The translations under genes and the position numbers were made by a program. Shown here one piece after another: positions 22,301-33,793 of a DNA stretch of 64,000 nucleotides. Positions within the stretch are counted from its first letter, which is position 1. Each line of letters begins with the position of its first letter. Under the pieces are notes generated by a model. It saw only the letters and a program-made list of their open reading frames with translations. It did not search any database and was not told the origin of the DNA. The DNA comes from Rhopalosiphum padi (taxonomy: Eukaryota; Arthropoda; Insecta; Hemiptera; Aphididae): NCBI RefSeq assembly GCF_020882245.1, contig NC_083599.1, forward strand, positions 73,825,745 through 73,889,744. The letters run 5' to 3'.

Positions 22301-22888
22301 TATGTACATGGATTTATCGTTTCGTCGTGCAAAGTGTACGGAGCTTGTTTATATATGGTGTGCACTCGCACGGACGGCAGTCGCCATTCTCAACTGGTAT
22401 GTGCGAAATCAAGAATTGCACCAATAGGTATTATAACAATACCACGGTTGGAATTATGCACTGCAGTGCTCTTATCAAAATTAATAGAAAAAATTGTTCC
22501 GGCTTTACGAATTAACATTACTAATATTTATTGTTGGAGTGATTCGAAAGTGGTATTAGCGTTGATCTCGGCGGATGCAATGCGTTGGAAGCCGTTCGTT
22601 GCAAATCGTGATAGTAAAGTTTATAATTTATCGTCACGGCGGTCGTGGTCATATTTTAATACGAAGGAGAACCCGGCTGACGTTTTTTCAAGAGGATTCG
22701 ATGTTCAAGATATAAGAAAATGTACGTTGTGGTGGAACGGACCTGCATGGTTGACGGACAAGCACACAAGTTGGGAAGCACTCTATCAGATACATGATGA
22801 CGAGGAAACACTATGTGAAGAGCGGAAGCAATCTAATCCAGTAGTAATGGTCGCTGAAGTAAAGAAAAATTATTTTGTAGAATTATAA
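22301..22888 (+). pseudogene. BEL/Pao copy B: RNase H domain
   Basis: Open frame of about 195 codons beginning immediately after the TIR element. HGF is followed by IVSS where Pao RNase H has SDAS, so the first catalytic Asp is missing. The Glu (IPRLELCTA) and the second and third Asp (WSDSKVV, ENPADVFSRG) are present. The tail LWWNGPAWL is typical of the region between RNase H and integrase. The gap before it shows that RT connection sequence was lost around the insertion. Confidence 0.85.
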
Positions 22889-23092
22889 AATATTCGTAAA
22901 ATATTCAAAATTAAGTCGTTTTCAGCGTGTTTTTGCGTATGTAGTATAATGGTAAACGCATAATATTTCAATTAAATTAAAATCAAAAGAAAAATACTCA
23001 GGTTCACTCAGTAATGACGAGATCCAAAAATCAGAAAAAAATATTTATTAAACTTCTACAAAATCAATTTTTTGGTGAGGCATTAAATAATA

Positions 23093-23451
23093 AAAAAATT
23101 GCAGTCATTAAGTCCATTCTTCGACAATGATAATATATTACGTGTAGTTGGTCGCCTTAGAAACGCGACAGATCTTACTCATGACCATCGGCATCCAATT
23201 ATGATACCACATGCGTGTCATTTTGATACGCTTCTTTTTAGAAATCAGCACCAAATGTCATTACATGCAGGGCCTCAAGCAACGTTAGCTAACGTGCGAT
23301 TAAAATATTAGCCGATAAATGGTCGCCAAACCGCTCGAAAAATCGTCCATCAATGTGTGGCATGTTTTAAAAATAAACCTAATATTGTAGAGCCAATTAT
23401 GGGTATTTTACCAAAACCGAGAGTAAACCGGCCATTACGGTTTTTAAAACT
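23093..23451 (+). pseudogene. BEL/Pao copy B: integrase zinc-binding region
   Basis: Reads LRVVGRLRNA, HPIMIPHACHF and SLHAGPQATLANVR; a TAG then replaces the expected Trp of the WPI block. Past this stop the same frame continues with IVHQCVACFK. The H-H-C-C zinc ligands are all recognisable. Between 22889 and 23092 the pol is shifted and stop-ridden. Confidence 0.8.
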
Positions 23452-24033
23452 ACGGGAGTCGATTATGTAGGACCAATATTAATGAAGACAAATATATGAC
23501 ATATATATGGATATATATGTATTTTTATATGTTTTGCAAGTAAGGCTGTGCACATAGAGCTAGTTTGTGATCTCACCACCGATACCTTTATAGCCACTTT
23601 GCACCGGTTTATTTCAAGAAGGCGAAAGTGTGGTACAAATTTCGTAAGGTCTAACAAAAAATTGAGCGATTTGTCCACACTTCTTTTATCAGCACAACAC
23701 AAGGCCCGTTTTCAAGATGCCTTAGCGTTACAGAAAATTACGTGGAAATTCATACCGCCTCGGTCACCCGATTTTGGTGGTCTTTGGGAGGCCGCCGTTA
23801 AGGCCGTAAAAAAACATTTAAATCGCACCATTGCTAATTCACATTTAATATATGATGAACTATACACAGTGTTAACACAAATAGAATGTTGCCTAAATTC
23901 CCGTCCTTTAATTCCTCTATCCAAGGACCCTATGGATTTAAATGTCTTTACTCCTACCCATTTTCTGATAGGGAGCTCACTGCTCGCGCTGCCTGAACCA
24001 GATATGGGAGATGTGCCTATCAATAGAGTATAG
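23452..24033 (+). pseudogene. BEL/Pao copy B: integrase DDE core, dead
   Basis: The first catalytic Asp lies in TGVDYVGP (about 23461), followed by a TGA and a short AT-rich disruption. The frame resumes with FASKAVHIELV and TDTFIATLHRF. Where the second Asp is expected (SDNGTNF in the family) the sequence reads RKCGTNF, so that Asp is lost. The Glu is kept (GGLWEAAVKAVKK). The frame ends at a TAG created by a 7-bp insertion near 24030 that copy A lacks. Not capable of strand transfer. Confidence 0.85.
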
Positions 24034-24500
24034 ACTATCTCGGTGGCAAAGAGTGCAGCAACTCGTCCAACACGTTTGGTCTCGATGGAGCAAGGAGTAT
24101 TTGGGGCAACTACAAGGACGAAACAAGTCGTCAAAATCTAGAGGACCGTCCATTCAACCTGGCATGCTGGTGTTAAGAAAGGAAAATAACTTGCCTCCGT
24201 TAAAGTGGTTATTGGGCAAAGTTACAGATGTTCACCCAGGGCCTGACGGGGTCGTAAGATTGGCTACGGTATATACTAATTTGGGATCCAAAAGGCGCGC
24301 TGTCCGATTACTATGCCCATTACCCGTAGAAACCTCAAACCTGAACACTGAGATTATGTGCTAATTATATTTATTTATGTAAATTATTACTATTTTTTTG
24401 TTATACATACGTAATTCAAGTTAACATAATATACAAATGTAGTACACTATTTATAAATATTATCAAATATGAGGTATCCATATTCATACGACATACATAT
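23874..24500 (+). repeat. BEL/Pao 3'-end inverted-repeat arm (right)
   Basis: Partner of 1521-2140. The shared non-coding tail ends at ACATACATAT (24500). Beyond that the flanks differ. Confidence 0.85.
24034..24364 (+). pseudogene. BEL/Pao copy B: integrase C-terminal tail
   Basis: After the frameshift the reading continues RLSRWQRVQQL, QPGMLVLRKENN and GPDGVVRLATV to TAA at 24362-24364. This matches copy A residue for residue almost throughout, so the two copies diverged recently or have been converted. Confidence 0.85.
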
Positions 24501-24587
24501 TATACAGGGTATTATACATTTGATATTAATTATTTTTTTTATTAATTAAAAAGGGGACATTTTAGGGGTAACTTTTAAAATTCAAAT

Positions 24588-24768
24588 GGGAACATATATT
24601 TTTGAAATATGATTCATATATGATTTATTTTTTAATGAATTTTGACGTATCATACATAATTATGCATAAATAATTAAAGAAGTTATTAACATTTGAATTT
24701 TGTATTTTAATTTATAAAATGCCATCAATGAATAATAATAATAGACATTTGTGCTTCTGTTATACACC
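24588..24768 (+). repeat. Dispersed repeat, inverted partner at 28141-28311
   Basis: Shared blocks in the same order: GGGAAC.TATATTTTTGAAATAT, TTTTTAATGAATTTTGACG, TTAATTTATAAAATGC, GTGCTTC.GTT.TAC. Divergence is clearly greater than in the BEL arms. The short open frame at 24719 lies partly in it and is not a gene. Confidence 0.7.
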
Positions 24769-25637
24769 GATGCATTCTTATACAACCTTAATAATCGTTA
24801 TGCTATCTTACTATCAATTTATTATAGTCATAAAACGTATGTTTGGTTATCTTAATTTAAGCTTAATATATTACATAGGTAAAATCGTATCATTATATTG
24901 AAAATAAAAAAAAACAACACATTAGATAACAATATAATATACCTACGTCCTACATGATATTACGTAATATATTGTATATTGTTCTATTTATAATCATAAC
25001 ATAATATTTATTATTTATAATATAAAATTATAAACAAAGATCATACAGTAAATAAATAGGCAATAGCTATTTATATCAAATTGTTGTATAAATTATATTA
25101 TACAGCATACAATTATTTAAAATTTAAACAAATAGTTACTGTATTTTCGACTAATTTAGGTACCTAAATATATTTCATTATTTAAATAATAGGTAATAAC
25201 TAGGGCCCGGTAGTTCATGCATTTGCATGTTTTTACTGAGTGCATTAAAACGTTGCTTGATGAGTTAAAAATTTGAATCACAATCTAACGAGTTCAAAAA
25301 TGTAATTTTAATGTACATATTTTCGCATATTTTGAGGTTTTTTAAAAATATAAGCATACTTTGAAATAAAATTGCATTTTACTGCATTTTAGTGTTATTA
25401 TTATTATTATTTTTTGTTTAATAATATTTCATGATAATGTCAGACTTTGAGTATATTTCCAAATGTATTTGTTGAAAAATATGTCCTTTTAACGTTGTAA
25501 TATAAAATAAAAACCTGATTAAAAATAGCGTCATTGCTTGGTCGGTCTGATATTTGTCATTCATTTGTAATTGAAACCCTAACATAATATTCAAAATCCA
25601 TAGTTGTAAATTTTAATTCTTGAAGTAAATATAACAT
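24769..25637. other. Non-coding AT-rich stretch
   Basis: No gene recognised. A TAGGGCCCGG word followed by repeated TGCATTT-type words (25201-25390) resembles the end of a hAT-like non-autonomous element, but no right end was found. Confidence 0.4.
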
Positions 25638-26834
25638 ATACCATACATTTCAATAAACTTTTGTCTAAAACTGAAGAAAATGGATCATATCCAAAACAGA
25701 TTTAATTTAAATCAATGGTATAATATGCATAATAGTTGTATAAAAAATGTATAGTTATGTATAATTATAAATATTATAATATGAAATTTTAATTTAGTTA
25801 TAACAACATCAAAGTCCCAATCATGACATCAAACATAATAAGTAATTATTTAAAATATTTCAAATTGCATCAGTAAAAAATTATAATATATTCTGATAGG
25901 TGAATTAATGTTGTCATTTAGTTAATTTTAGTATATTAAAATAAACTAGCCACTAAGGTATGTATGGTAAACTAAATTTAAAATCAAATTCATTATTTTT
26001 GAAAGACTATCAATTTTAAAACTCATAATTTAAATTTAACGAATGTGAAGATATTTGAAATATGTACAATTTTGATATCAAGACACATTATTGTTGTCAT
26101 TTAGTACATTTTAGTATAAAATAAATGACCCATCAAGATATGTATGGCAAACTAAATTATTAGTTTGCTATATTTATTACACTATTAAATGTGACCAATA
26201 TTTAAACAAATTACTTAAAAATTATGTTTAAGTATTCATATAAACAAATTAGTTAAAAATAGTTGCTTCTGTGTGAATAACATTATAAAATTTAAATGCT
26301 AGTCTCTAAAAGTTATTTCAATATAGGTACTAATAGTTTACAACACTCGCAATATTTTAATTTATAAGCTACAAGTCATATTACCTATGTGTATATTTAT
26401 ATTAAACTTGATTGATAAATTAACTTACAGAATTTTGGTTCATGCCAGAGGTTATCTAGTTCAATCAAATAATAAATCATAATATAGGTATTTACTATTT
26501 TGCTACATTTATTACAACATTATAAAATAAATGCGATCTATGTTTGAACAAATTAGTAAAAAAATAATGATAAGACTCATAATATGCTCAAAATTGTGGT
26601 CTTTGTATGAATAACCTTATAAAATAAAATTGCAAGACTTCAACAATTTATAAATTCTATAATTTTATTAACACAGACCAACAAAAAAACCATACATGTA
26701 AATATTTGTTAGTGTAATTAAACATTTGCTTTATTATAATTAGTTACCATACATTTCAATAAAATTTTGTCTTAAAATGATTGAAGAAAATGGATTATAT
26801 CCAATAATATTTTATATTTAAATCAATGGGCTAA
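25638..26834 (+). repeat. Degenerate direct repeats
   Basis: 25638-25722 and 26746-26834 share CCATACATTTCAATAAA.TTTTGTCT, GAAGAAAATGGAT.ATATCCAA and AAATCAATGG. Inside, 25912-25980 and 26092-26165 share TTGTCATTTAGT, TTTTAGTAT and GTATGTATGG.AAACTAAAT. This is an old, nested local duplication without coding content. Confidence 0.65.
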
Positions 26835-27414
26835 ATACAAATTAAATAAACACAGAATACACATTGAATTGTGATGAAAAAACTAATTTAAAATTTGAAG
26901 TCTTAGATAGGTACAAATATACTATGAATTGTAAATGAATATTAACTAATGATGGTGATGAACAAAAATATAATTTTTAATTTTTCAACGATCCATAAAA
27001 GATATATTATAAAGTACCTTCTTAGTGAAAATATATAAATGATACATATTATCAAAATTATGTCTTCTGATGTTAGTTTAAAACAAATGCAAATATTTCC
27101 AGACAGTAACAACCAGTTGACGAAAATTCAAACGCACTAACAAAAATGAATTAAAAATATGAATTTGATTGAAATAATGAAACAATTAGACACGTATTTA
27201 AATATAGTTTAACTTATTGTCTTAACTGTCATATAAAAATTATAAAGTGACAAGTGACAAGCGTTATCAATTATCAACAAACAACCACATGGTATCTCAT
27301 CATTTATCACTATTATTTTTAGGTTATAAATTATAAACATAGACTTCAAGAAATCTGTGATTATAATATCTTATATCATTGATAAAATAATTTGATAGTG
27401 TAAACACTATTATC

Positions 27415-27963
27415 CGGTGTTTCCGAATTGCGGACAAAGTGACAAAAACCACGCGAGTTGCGGACGAAATCTAAAAAGGTAACATACGAATTGCGGACAC
27501 AAATATAAGATACGAATTGCGGACAAATGTCCAATTATTATTTTTGATATTAACGATTGTGGACGTTGGGAACTGTTCGATATTAACGATTTATATATAT
27601 ATATATATACATTATATATATATATATTATTTATCACCATTAAGATTGTGCAGGTGCTTTTGAAACGGCTGTCAAAAAATATGTTTAATCTGCAATTTAT
27701 CGACAACCTTACTCGCTTGCTTAATATCTGTCGTAGTGTTGTCTTTCTGTTCGTTTATTTTCTATTTTTCTGTATAAAAATGTATAGTGAAAAACTTAAA
27801 AAGTTACGTGTGATTGACGGAAAACTCACGTGGTTTTTATTAAAAATAATCTCTGTACGCAATTAGTATTATGACAACGAAACGCGTGTCCGCAATTTGT
27901 TATGTTATAATATTGACCTGAAATAATTTGTCCGCAACTAGTATGTGTCCCTATTATCCCGGT
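27415..27963. mobile_element. Non-autonomous element with ATTGCGGAC repeats
   Basis: The left end has four ATTGCGGAC-type words (27426-27526, one as GTTGCGGAC) and the right end the same word inverted (GTCCGCAA, 27888-27938). An 8-bp word CTATTATC flanks both ends (27407-27414 and 27964-27971), compatible with a target duplication, although it also occurs once inside the right end. The terminal match is imperfect. The short plus-strand frame at 27648 shows no domain. Confidence 0.5.
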
Positions 27964-28317
27964 CTATTATCGTTGGAGTTTGGACTATTCACCATTTTCA
28001 GATTAAGAAATGCAATTAGGACATCATAAATAAGAATAATTCGTAATTGGTTATTATGTCAAACGATAATACGGATATTTTTTTTGTATTGACTACTGTT
28101 TACTGCAATAAATCGATAATTCGATATCTAGATATTAAGGTCGTACAACGGAAGCACTTTTAGTATTATTCACAGTAGCATTTTATAAATTAACACAAAT
28201 ATTCAGATGCCAATAACACCTTCAATTATTAACTCATTAATGTTAAAGACCCGTCAAAATTCATTAAAAATTAAGCTGTGCACGAATTATATTTCAAAAA
28301 TATAGGTTCCCATTAAA

Positions 28318-28546
28318 GTTTGGAAAACACTGCTCTATTAGGGTATTCTTGTCGTATGCGGTCTACCTCTCGTTTTATACCTCATAATATATGCGATCTA
28401 TTTATAGGTGCCATATTATTATATTTAATTAAAATATGAATAAATACGAATAAATGTAAAAATAATAATATAAATTTAGGTAATGATAGTAAAACAAATA
28501 TATACTATAGAATATAGGTATGTATAAAACCTAGTAAAACATCACC
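28318..28546 (-). repeat. Outer inverted-repeat arm (right)
   Basis: Reverse complement of 375-604. Contains the hAT-like tip TTTGGAAAACACTG ending at 28332, reading outward into the shared unique-looking 200 bp. Confidence 0.8.
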
Positions 28547-28850
28547 ATCATTTTATGGATGAAGACTCGGTCGAAGCAGTCCCTGATACTTGGCACTGAA
28601 AGCATGATCTAACTTGTGCTTGGCCTTTGAATAATCTTTGAAAGATATATTGAAAAAAGGGTCTATCCAAATGACTTAGAATTTCAATGGCTACCAGCAA
28701 GAACACTTGGACGAAATTATTGTAAGTCATATTATTTATTGAATTTGATGAAAAAATATTTGTTTGATTTAATTTTTTTATACAGCAAACTTGCAAGAAG
28801 CCTTAGGACTCCTGACTAGTCATACTTTTAAACATAGTTATAAACAAACA
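28543..28850 (+). pseudogene. Broken two-exon fragment of an aphid-type repeat protein
   Basis: The plus strand reads HHFMDEDSVEAVPDTWH, then TGA, then TCAWP. After a frameshift near 28635 it continues FERYIEKRVYPNDLEF and QWLPARTLGRNY. A donor GTAAGT follows, then an acceptor TTTTATACAG, and NLQEALGLL continues. The order (acidic SVE.VP..W block, C.WP block, W.P...L block, then a helix) resembles the N-terminal segment of aphid repeat proteins, many with a DUF4806 domain. That assignment is from memory and tentative. Conservation across a splice junction argues it is protein-derived. A stop and a frameshift make it dead. Confidence 0.45.
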
Positions 28851-30811
28851 CAATTCAATATTAATATTATTATCGTATATGTATTATAATATATAAAAAA
28901 ATTTATTGAAACTGGTCAGAAAAAATTTGTGTTGTGGCCCTTGGTTATAGAATCATTAAAAATCTAGAAACAAGTAATAGTTGATAACGGAAAATATATT
29001 TTTATAATATGTATTTACCTGAGTAGCTAACTTGACACTCATTATACCGATACTATTGACTTCTATAATCTTAATGAAATTTTTGGACACTATTGTTAGA
29101 GAATTTAAATTTCTATTTAAATCATTATTGTAAATATCTTGATAATAAGTTTATGATCATTTATAACATTTCAGTGTTTAAGGAGTTTTGAAATGAATTA
29201 TACACTATCTTTTTGACCACTTATGCTAAGTTCAATCAATAATTTTTGGTTATCTGATGCCCCATCTGAAACCTCACTATCAGCTTTTTTTTATTAATAA
29301 TATTATAAACAGGGTGAAAATTTATAAATTTAGAAAGATTTCTTTAAAATTGTCAAAATATATTATAGGTATATAACCCATATAACATTATAAATGTATT
29401 CATATTAGTTTAATTGAGATTTTTAAATATTACCTACATGATATTCCTATTTGTTAACATGTTCATAATTCAATAAAATATAAAAATGTTCTTTTGCAAG
29501 TATTTTTTTTATTATTTAAATTATGAAGTACACAAAATAAGTGCAAAAATTTAAGCCGATACTGTTAAAATATTAAAAGCATATTCCATTGTATTTCCAT
29601 TAGTATTTTAAAACTTTGATGAATGTTGTAAGAACATATAAATAATATTTTTGAAACATAATTTAAAATCCATAAAATATTTTAAAACTTAATATTCTCA
29701 AAATATTAAACAATTTTATAAACACAATATTATACTTAAAATATTTTCAGAACATTATTCTTAAAAGATTATAAAAACGTTGAAAGTGTGGCGAAAAAAC
29801 CAAGGTAGAACATTCTAACAATATTGGAATGATATTATTCAAATTCAATCTGAACATTCTTATAACATTAATATTTTTTTAGAATATTATTTAAAACTTC
29901 TTGAAATATAATTTTGTTGTCTGGGTTAATAATAAATTATATAGAAGTAAATAATATATAATAGCAGTATACATAATTATTACAAGGTAAATGTTGAAAA
30001 GTGTATATTTTATTATATTTGTGATTATAATATCAACAAAAATCTCACTAAGTAAGTAAAATGTAAAGGTTCCTTACTTTAATAACTAGTAAGTATACAA
30101 AAATTTCTATGAAAATGTATTATAAACAATTCAATTAATACGTTTTTTAATTTAAAATCACGATGAAGTTTGACTTTTCAAAATGATTTCATTTTTAGAT
30201 TGTTGAAAATTAATTTTTAAAGTATTATGAGAATAATTATGTTTTTTATTAACAATTGATGACTTTTTCATTAACAATAAAATAAATGTATTCATTTTTT
30301 ATGATACACAAGAAAGAAGTTAAATTGTATTATTAAGAATATGAGACAGTATTACCTAATTAATAATAAAAATAAACCCAAAATGAATGCAAAAAAAAAG
30401 TTTTCAAAATTGGTTAATACCTACTTCATGTTGATTTATAGAAATTAGAAATTGTTCACACCTAAATACCTTATTTATAGACTTAAACTAATTTAAGTAA
30501 TAGTCAGGTAATATTTCTCCAAGTAATGAAAAACGTCAAATTTTATATACATTGCATTGAATACCACATAAATGCATTATTAACTTTTACTCCTAACTCC
30601 TAATAGTATCACCTCTAATCACATTAAGTCACTCATTAATTCACTCATGATTTCAAAACATTTTTCAAACTTTAAATTATTTCACTAGAAAATTAGACAT
30701 TATTTTTCTTTGGTCATTTGTACGAAGAATTTTCCCTTAGTTATTAAAATAATTAAAGTTAATTTATTTGTAAATATTTTAAAGAACAGAACACATCAAA
30801 TTAAATAGTTA
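28851..30811. other. Non-coding AT-rich stretch
   Basis: No gene, long frame or clear terminal-repeat element was recognised. Many AATATT-type words occur around 29560-29900 without a regular period. Confidence 0.5.
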
Positions 30812-31622
30812 GGTACTTTCCTGTTAAACGAGACTACCATGTCACCATGATTTTTTACAACATCATAATCCTGTTATTTAAGTCTACTAAAATGGTTTTC
30901 GCGACTACCAGCCAAGACTACCTCCTTCATCGCGACTACCACAATTAGCTGTACGATATCCACGCACTGCGTTCTAGCGTAACAATTCACAATTGTTATA
31001 TTAATATTATATTATTATATATTTATACAGGGTTATTCAAAATTTATGTTACAGCCATTTTAACACATCGATATTCAAAATAGAGAACAATTTATGATAC
31101 AAAAGTTTTTTGATGTAGAAACATCTAAAATGATTATATGACACTAATATTATTACAATTTTTTTTTATATATAATTCGTAAATGTAGCCATCATTATTT
31201 ATTATTTTATTTGTGGATTTACCATTTTTTACCACTATTATTTTTGTATTTATAATAATTATTATTTTATTGTTTTTAGTGACCGTACGCCACATATGTA
31301 GCGTGTGTTGTGTAATACATTACAAATGATTACTGGGTATTTAAATCCTTTTTTTATATATATAATTCGAATATAGCCATCCCAATAATACCTACTGATT
31401 AAAAAAATATCAAAGAATTAAATATGGAGGTGCACTGTACAAATATAAATTTTAATTAAAACTAAGGTAGTCTGTGATAATAGGAAAGTGTGCAAATTTT
31501 GGTAGTCTTAGATAACGGGATTGTGGTGTTTCACAAAACAATCGCGGTAGTCTTTTATAACGGATGTAGTCTTGGGAGGTAGTCGCGAAAATAGCCGTAG
31601 TCTCGTATAACAGGAAAGTACC
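30812..31622. mobile_element. 811-bp TIR element (MULE/Merlin-like)
   Basis: Ends GGTACTTTCCTGTTA.ACGAGACTAC and its inverse form terminal repeats of about 27 bp. Subterminal GACTACC/GGTAGTC words are repeated in mirrored order on both sides. Flanks AATAGTTA (30804-30811) and AATAATTA (31623-31630) match at 7 of 8 bases, fitting an 8-bp target duplication. No coding capacity. Confidence 0.7.
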
Positions 31623-32049
31623 AATAATTATTAACTTTACTAAGAGTGTATTATGAATAATTATGATAATTTATTATTGTCTAATTCCTAACATATATAG
31701 AGCTACACTTGTACCTCTTGAAACATTTGAGGATCACTGATAAGGTTTTCGATTACAGTCCTGTACATCTTAGTCCGTGATTTATGACGACCAAGCGTTG
31801 AATAAAAAACTGCTAGTAAATTCTATGGTTTTGGGATGAGAGGTGGTACCATTGATGACATGAAGTGTACATAGCGCTCCGGTAGACAAAATTATAAGTT
31901 TCTTTTTTTATTATAAATTATTAGTATTATTACCATGAGATATAATACAATTGTGATTATATTATTGATATTTATACTCCGAAAAAGAATTAAAATTTTG
32001 GAATATTATGTATTAAACACAAACTTTTTTTTTTAAACGTACTTGATAT

Positions 32050-32235
32050 GTGACAGTTGAAAATATTAAAACGATCAATTATGCAGTATGCTGTGTAGTG
32101 AAGTGTAATAATACATATAAAAAACCAAACTTAATATTATACTGTTTTCCAAATGAACTTCTCGAAAATGAAAAAAAGTTACATTACACGCTTAAAAATT
32201 ATAATAATAAGAAAACATTTTGTGCTGTCCGCTAG
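32050..32235 (+). pseudogene. THAP-like zinc-finger fragment
   Basis: A 61-codon frame reading CCVVKCNNTYKK and LILYCFPNE. This matches the opening of THAP domains (first Cys pair, then the F/Y-x-FP turn). The second half with the second Cys and His of C2CH is missing and no transposase follows. THAP domains are common in P-like DNA transposases, so a transposon remnant is likely. No ATG begins the frame. Confidence 0.45.
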
Positions 32236-32317
32236 GGGTCACGGTTTTCTATTGCATGCAGGCAGTGGCAGTCGAAAAAGTTTGACCGCTTCGCATTTCT
32301 CATTGTTCTATGGCAGA

Positions 32318-32941
32318 AGTACCAATACCACTAGCACAACCTAGCAGTTTAGTTCTATTCGTGATCGCCAAAAATGATCATTGAATCTAAACTATAATCA
32401 TTGAGTATAGATAGTGCTATCTATACTCAATGCTATAATCAATGGTATTACGTATGTAAATGTATTACGCCATCTGGTGGTCAAAATATATCGTTATAAA
32501 GTTAAATAAATCGGTTCTTAATAGACAATTTGAGAAATTGTACTCAATAATATCACACTAGCGCCTCCAAACGGACACGTTCCTCGAAAATGTCTTGAAC
32601 GGGTAATCTGTCTATTCTATAATAAATACTATAATAAGTGAAAAGTGAAACAAACTAATTATAATATATAATTATATGATTCATTTTCTAAACCCGATTA
32701 ACATGAATAATATTATCGTGGACTAATTCACATCTTACTATTCCTCAAATTGTCAATTAAGAACCAATTTATATAACTTTGTACTGAGAAATCTGACCAC
32801 TAGATGGCGTTACATGTATACATGCGTTATACTATTGATTATAGATTATAGACACAGCGCATTCAATGGTGACTTTTGGTGACCACGACTAGAACGGAAC
32901 TGCTAGGAAGCGCTAGTGGTATTGTGACTCGAGGTGGTACC
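32318..32941. mobile_element. Long-arm inverted-repeat (foldback) element
   Basis: Arms 32318-32545 and 32732-32941 are inverted copies (ATACCACTAGC, CCTAGCAGTT, CGCCATCT.GTGGTCA, GTTCTTAAT). The right arm overlaps the direct duplication. A perfect 16-bp hairpin lies in the left arm at 32399-32432 with a 2-base loop. Non-coding. Confidence 0.65.
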
Positions 32942-33090
32942 AACCACAGACGACACGACATACGAGTGTACGGAGCGCTCCAGATGGACAAAATTACAAG
33001 TTATTTTATTATAAATTATTAGTATTATTACCATGATATATATATTATATTATAATATTGTAATATGTCTTTTAATGTTTGAAAACGTTT

Positions 33091-33177
33091 GTAACAGTGG
33101 AAAGTATTAACACAGAGTTACGGGGCGGCAACAACAGGTATACAAAGATTACAAAGTGCCTACGTTTTGCCCCGTAA
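33091..33177 (+). pseudogene. Second, more decayed THAP-like start
   Basis: VTVESINTEL parallels VTVENIKTIN at 32050 in the direct duplication. The frame then diverges (GGNNRYTK) and stops after 28 codons. The Cys pair is lost. Confidence 0.35.
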
Positions 33178-33241
33178 GGCCGTAAAGCATGTAAAAATTA
33201 GGAATAGCAGTAGCACTATCTGTTGGATAAAACAAGTTTAA

Positions 33242-33789
33242 GGGGCCTCGCTACGGTTATTATTTAAGGGACATCATTTAGGCAATTCATAATCTCGTCT
33301 TAGCCGCCCGAGATCTATGTGTTAGTTGTAAATGATTATTAGTGTGAGTGAAATGCGATGCGGGTACCGGCTGGAGTACGCGCATGCACATGTCAATAAC
33401 TCGATAAAAATTCACTATACGAATTTTACTACAACTTACTTATTGATTTGACAAAATTAAAGTTAGTTAACGTTGTCTGATCTTAATACTGAAAAAATAT
33501 TTAAATTCATCAGAAAAATGTCTGTAGATCGTACGAAACATTCTGGTTTTAATTTTAATTTTAAATTTAATATTATGATTTGAAAAAATTCATTTTTTCA
33601 ATTTTTTATAACCACATTCTTATAGAATTTAAGATTTAATTTTTACAAAGTAATCCGTACGATCTATAGACAATTTTCTTCAGAGTTCAGAATTTTTTTC
33701 AGAATCAAAATCGGACATCTTAAACTAACTTTAATTTTGTCAAAACTTTACGTCTTTTAAGCTTAAATTAACGGCAGTAGCGAGACCAC
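33242..33789. mobile_element. TTAA-flanked MITE (Kolobok/piggyBac-like target)
   Basis: Begins GGGGCCTCGCTAC and ends GTAGCGAGACCAC, flanked by TTAA at 33238-33241 and 33790-33793. A longer subterminal inverted pair surrounds the centre (TTGACAAAATTAAAGTTAGT at 33450 versus its inverse near 33737). TTAA duplication is a hallmark of piggyBac and Kolobok elements; the tips do not decide between them. Confidence 0.65.
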
Positions 33790-33793
33790 TTAA

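Larger units (their letters stand above)
31807..33177 (+). repeat. Direct duplication, offset about 1.09 kb
   Basis: 31807-32100 and 32898-33125 share AACTGCTAG, GAGGTGGTACCA, GTGTAC..AGCGCTCC, GACAAAATTA.AAGTT and ATAAATTATTAGTATTATTA, then the start of a THAP-like reading in each (next entries). Confidence 0.7.

Noticed and set aside
27648..27866. 72-codon plus-strand frame
   Set aside because: It lies inside a non-autonomous element, with no domain or splice support.
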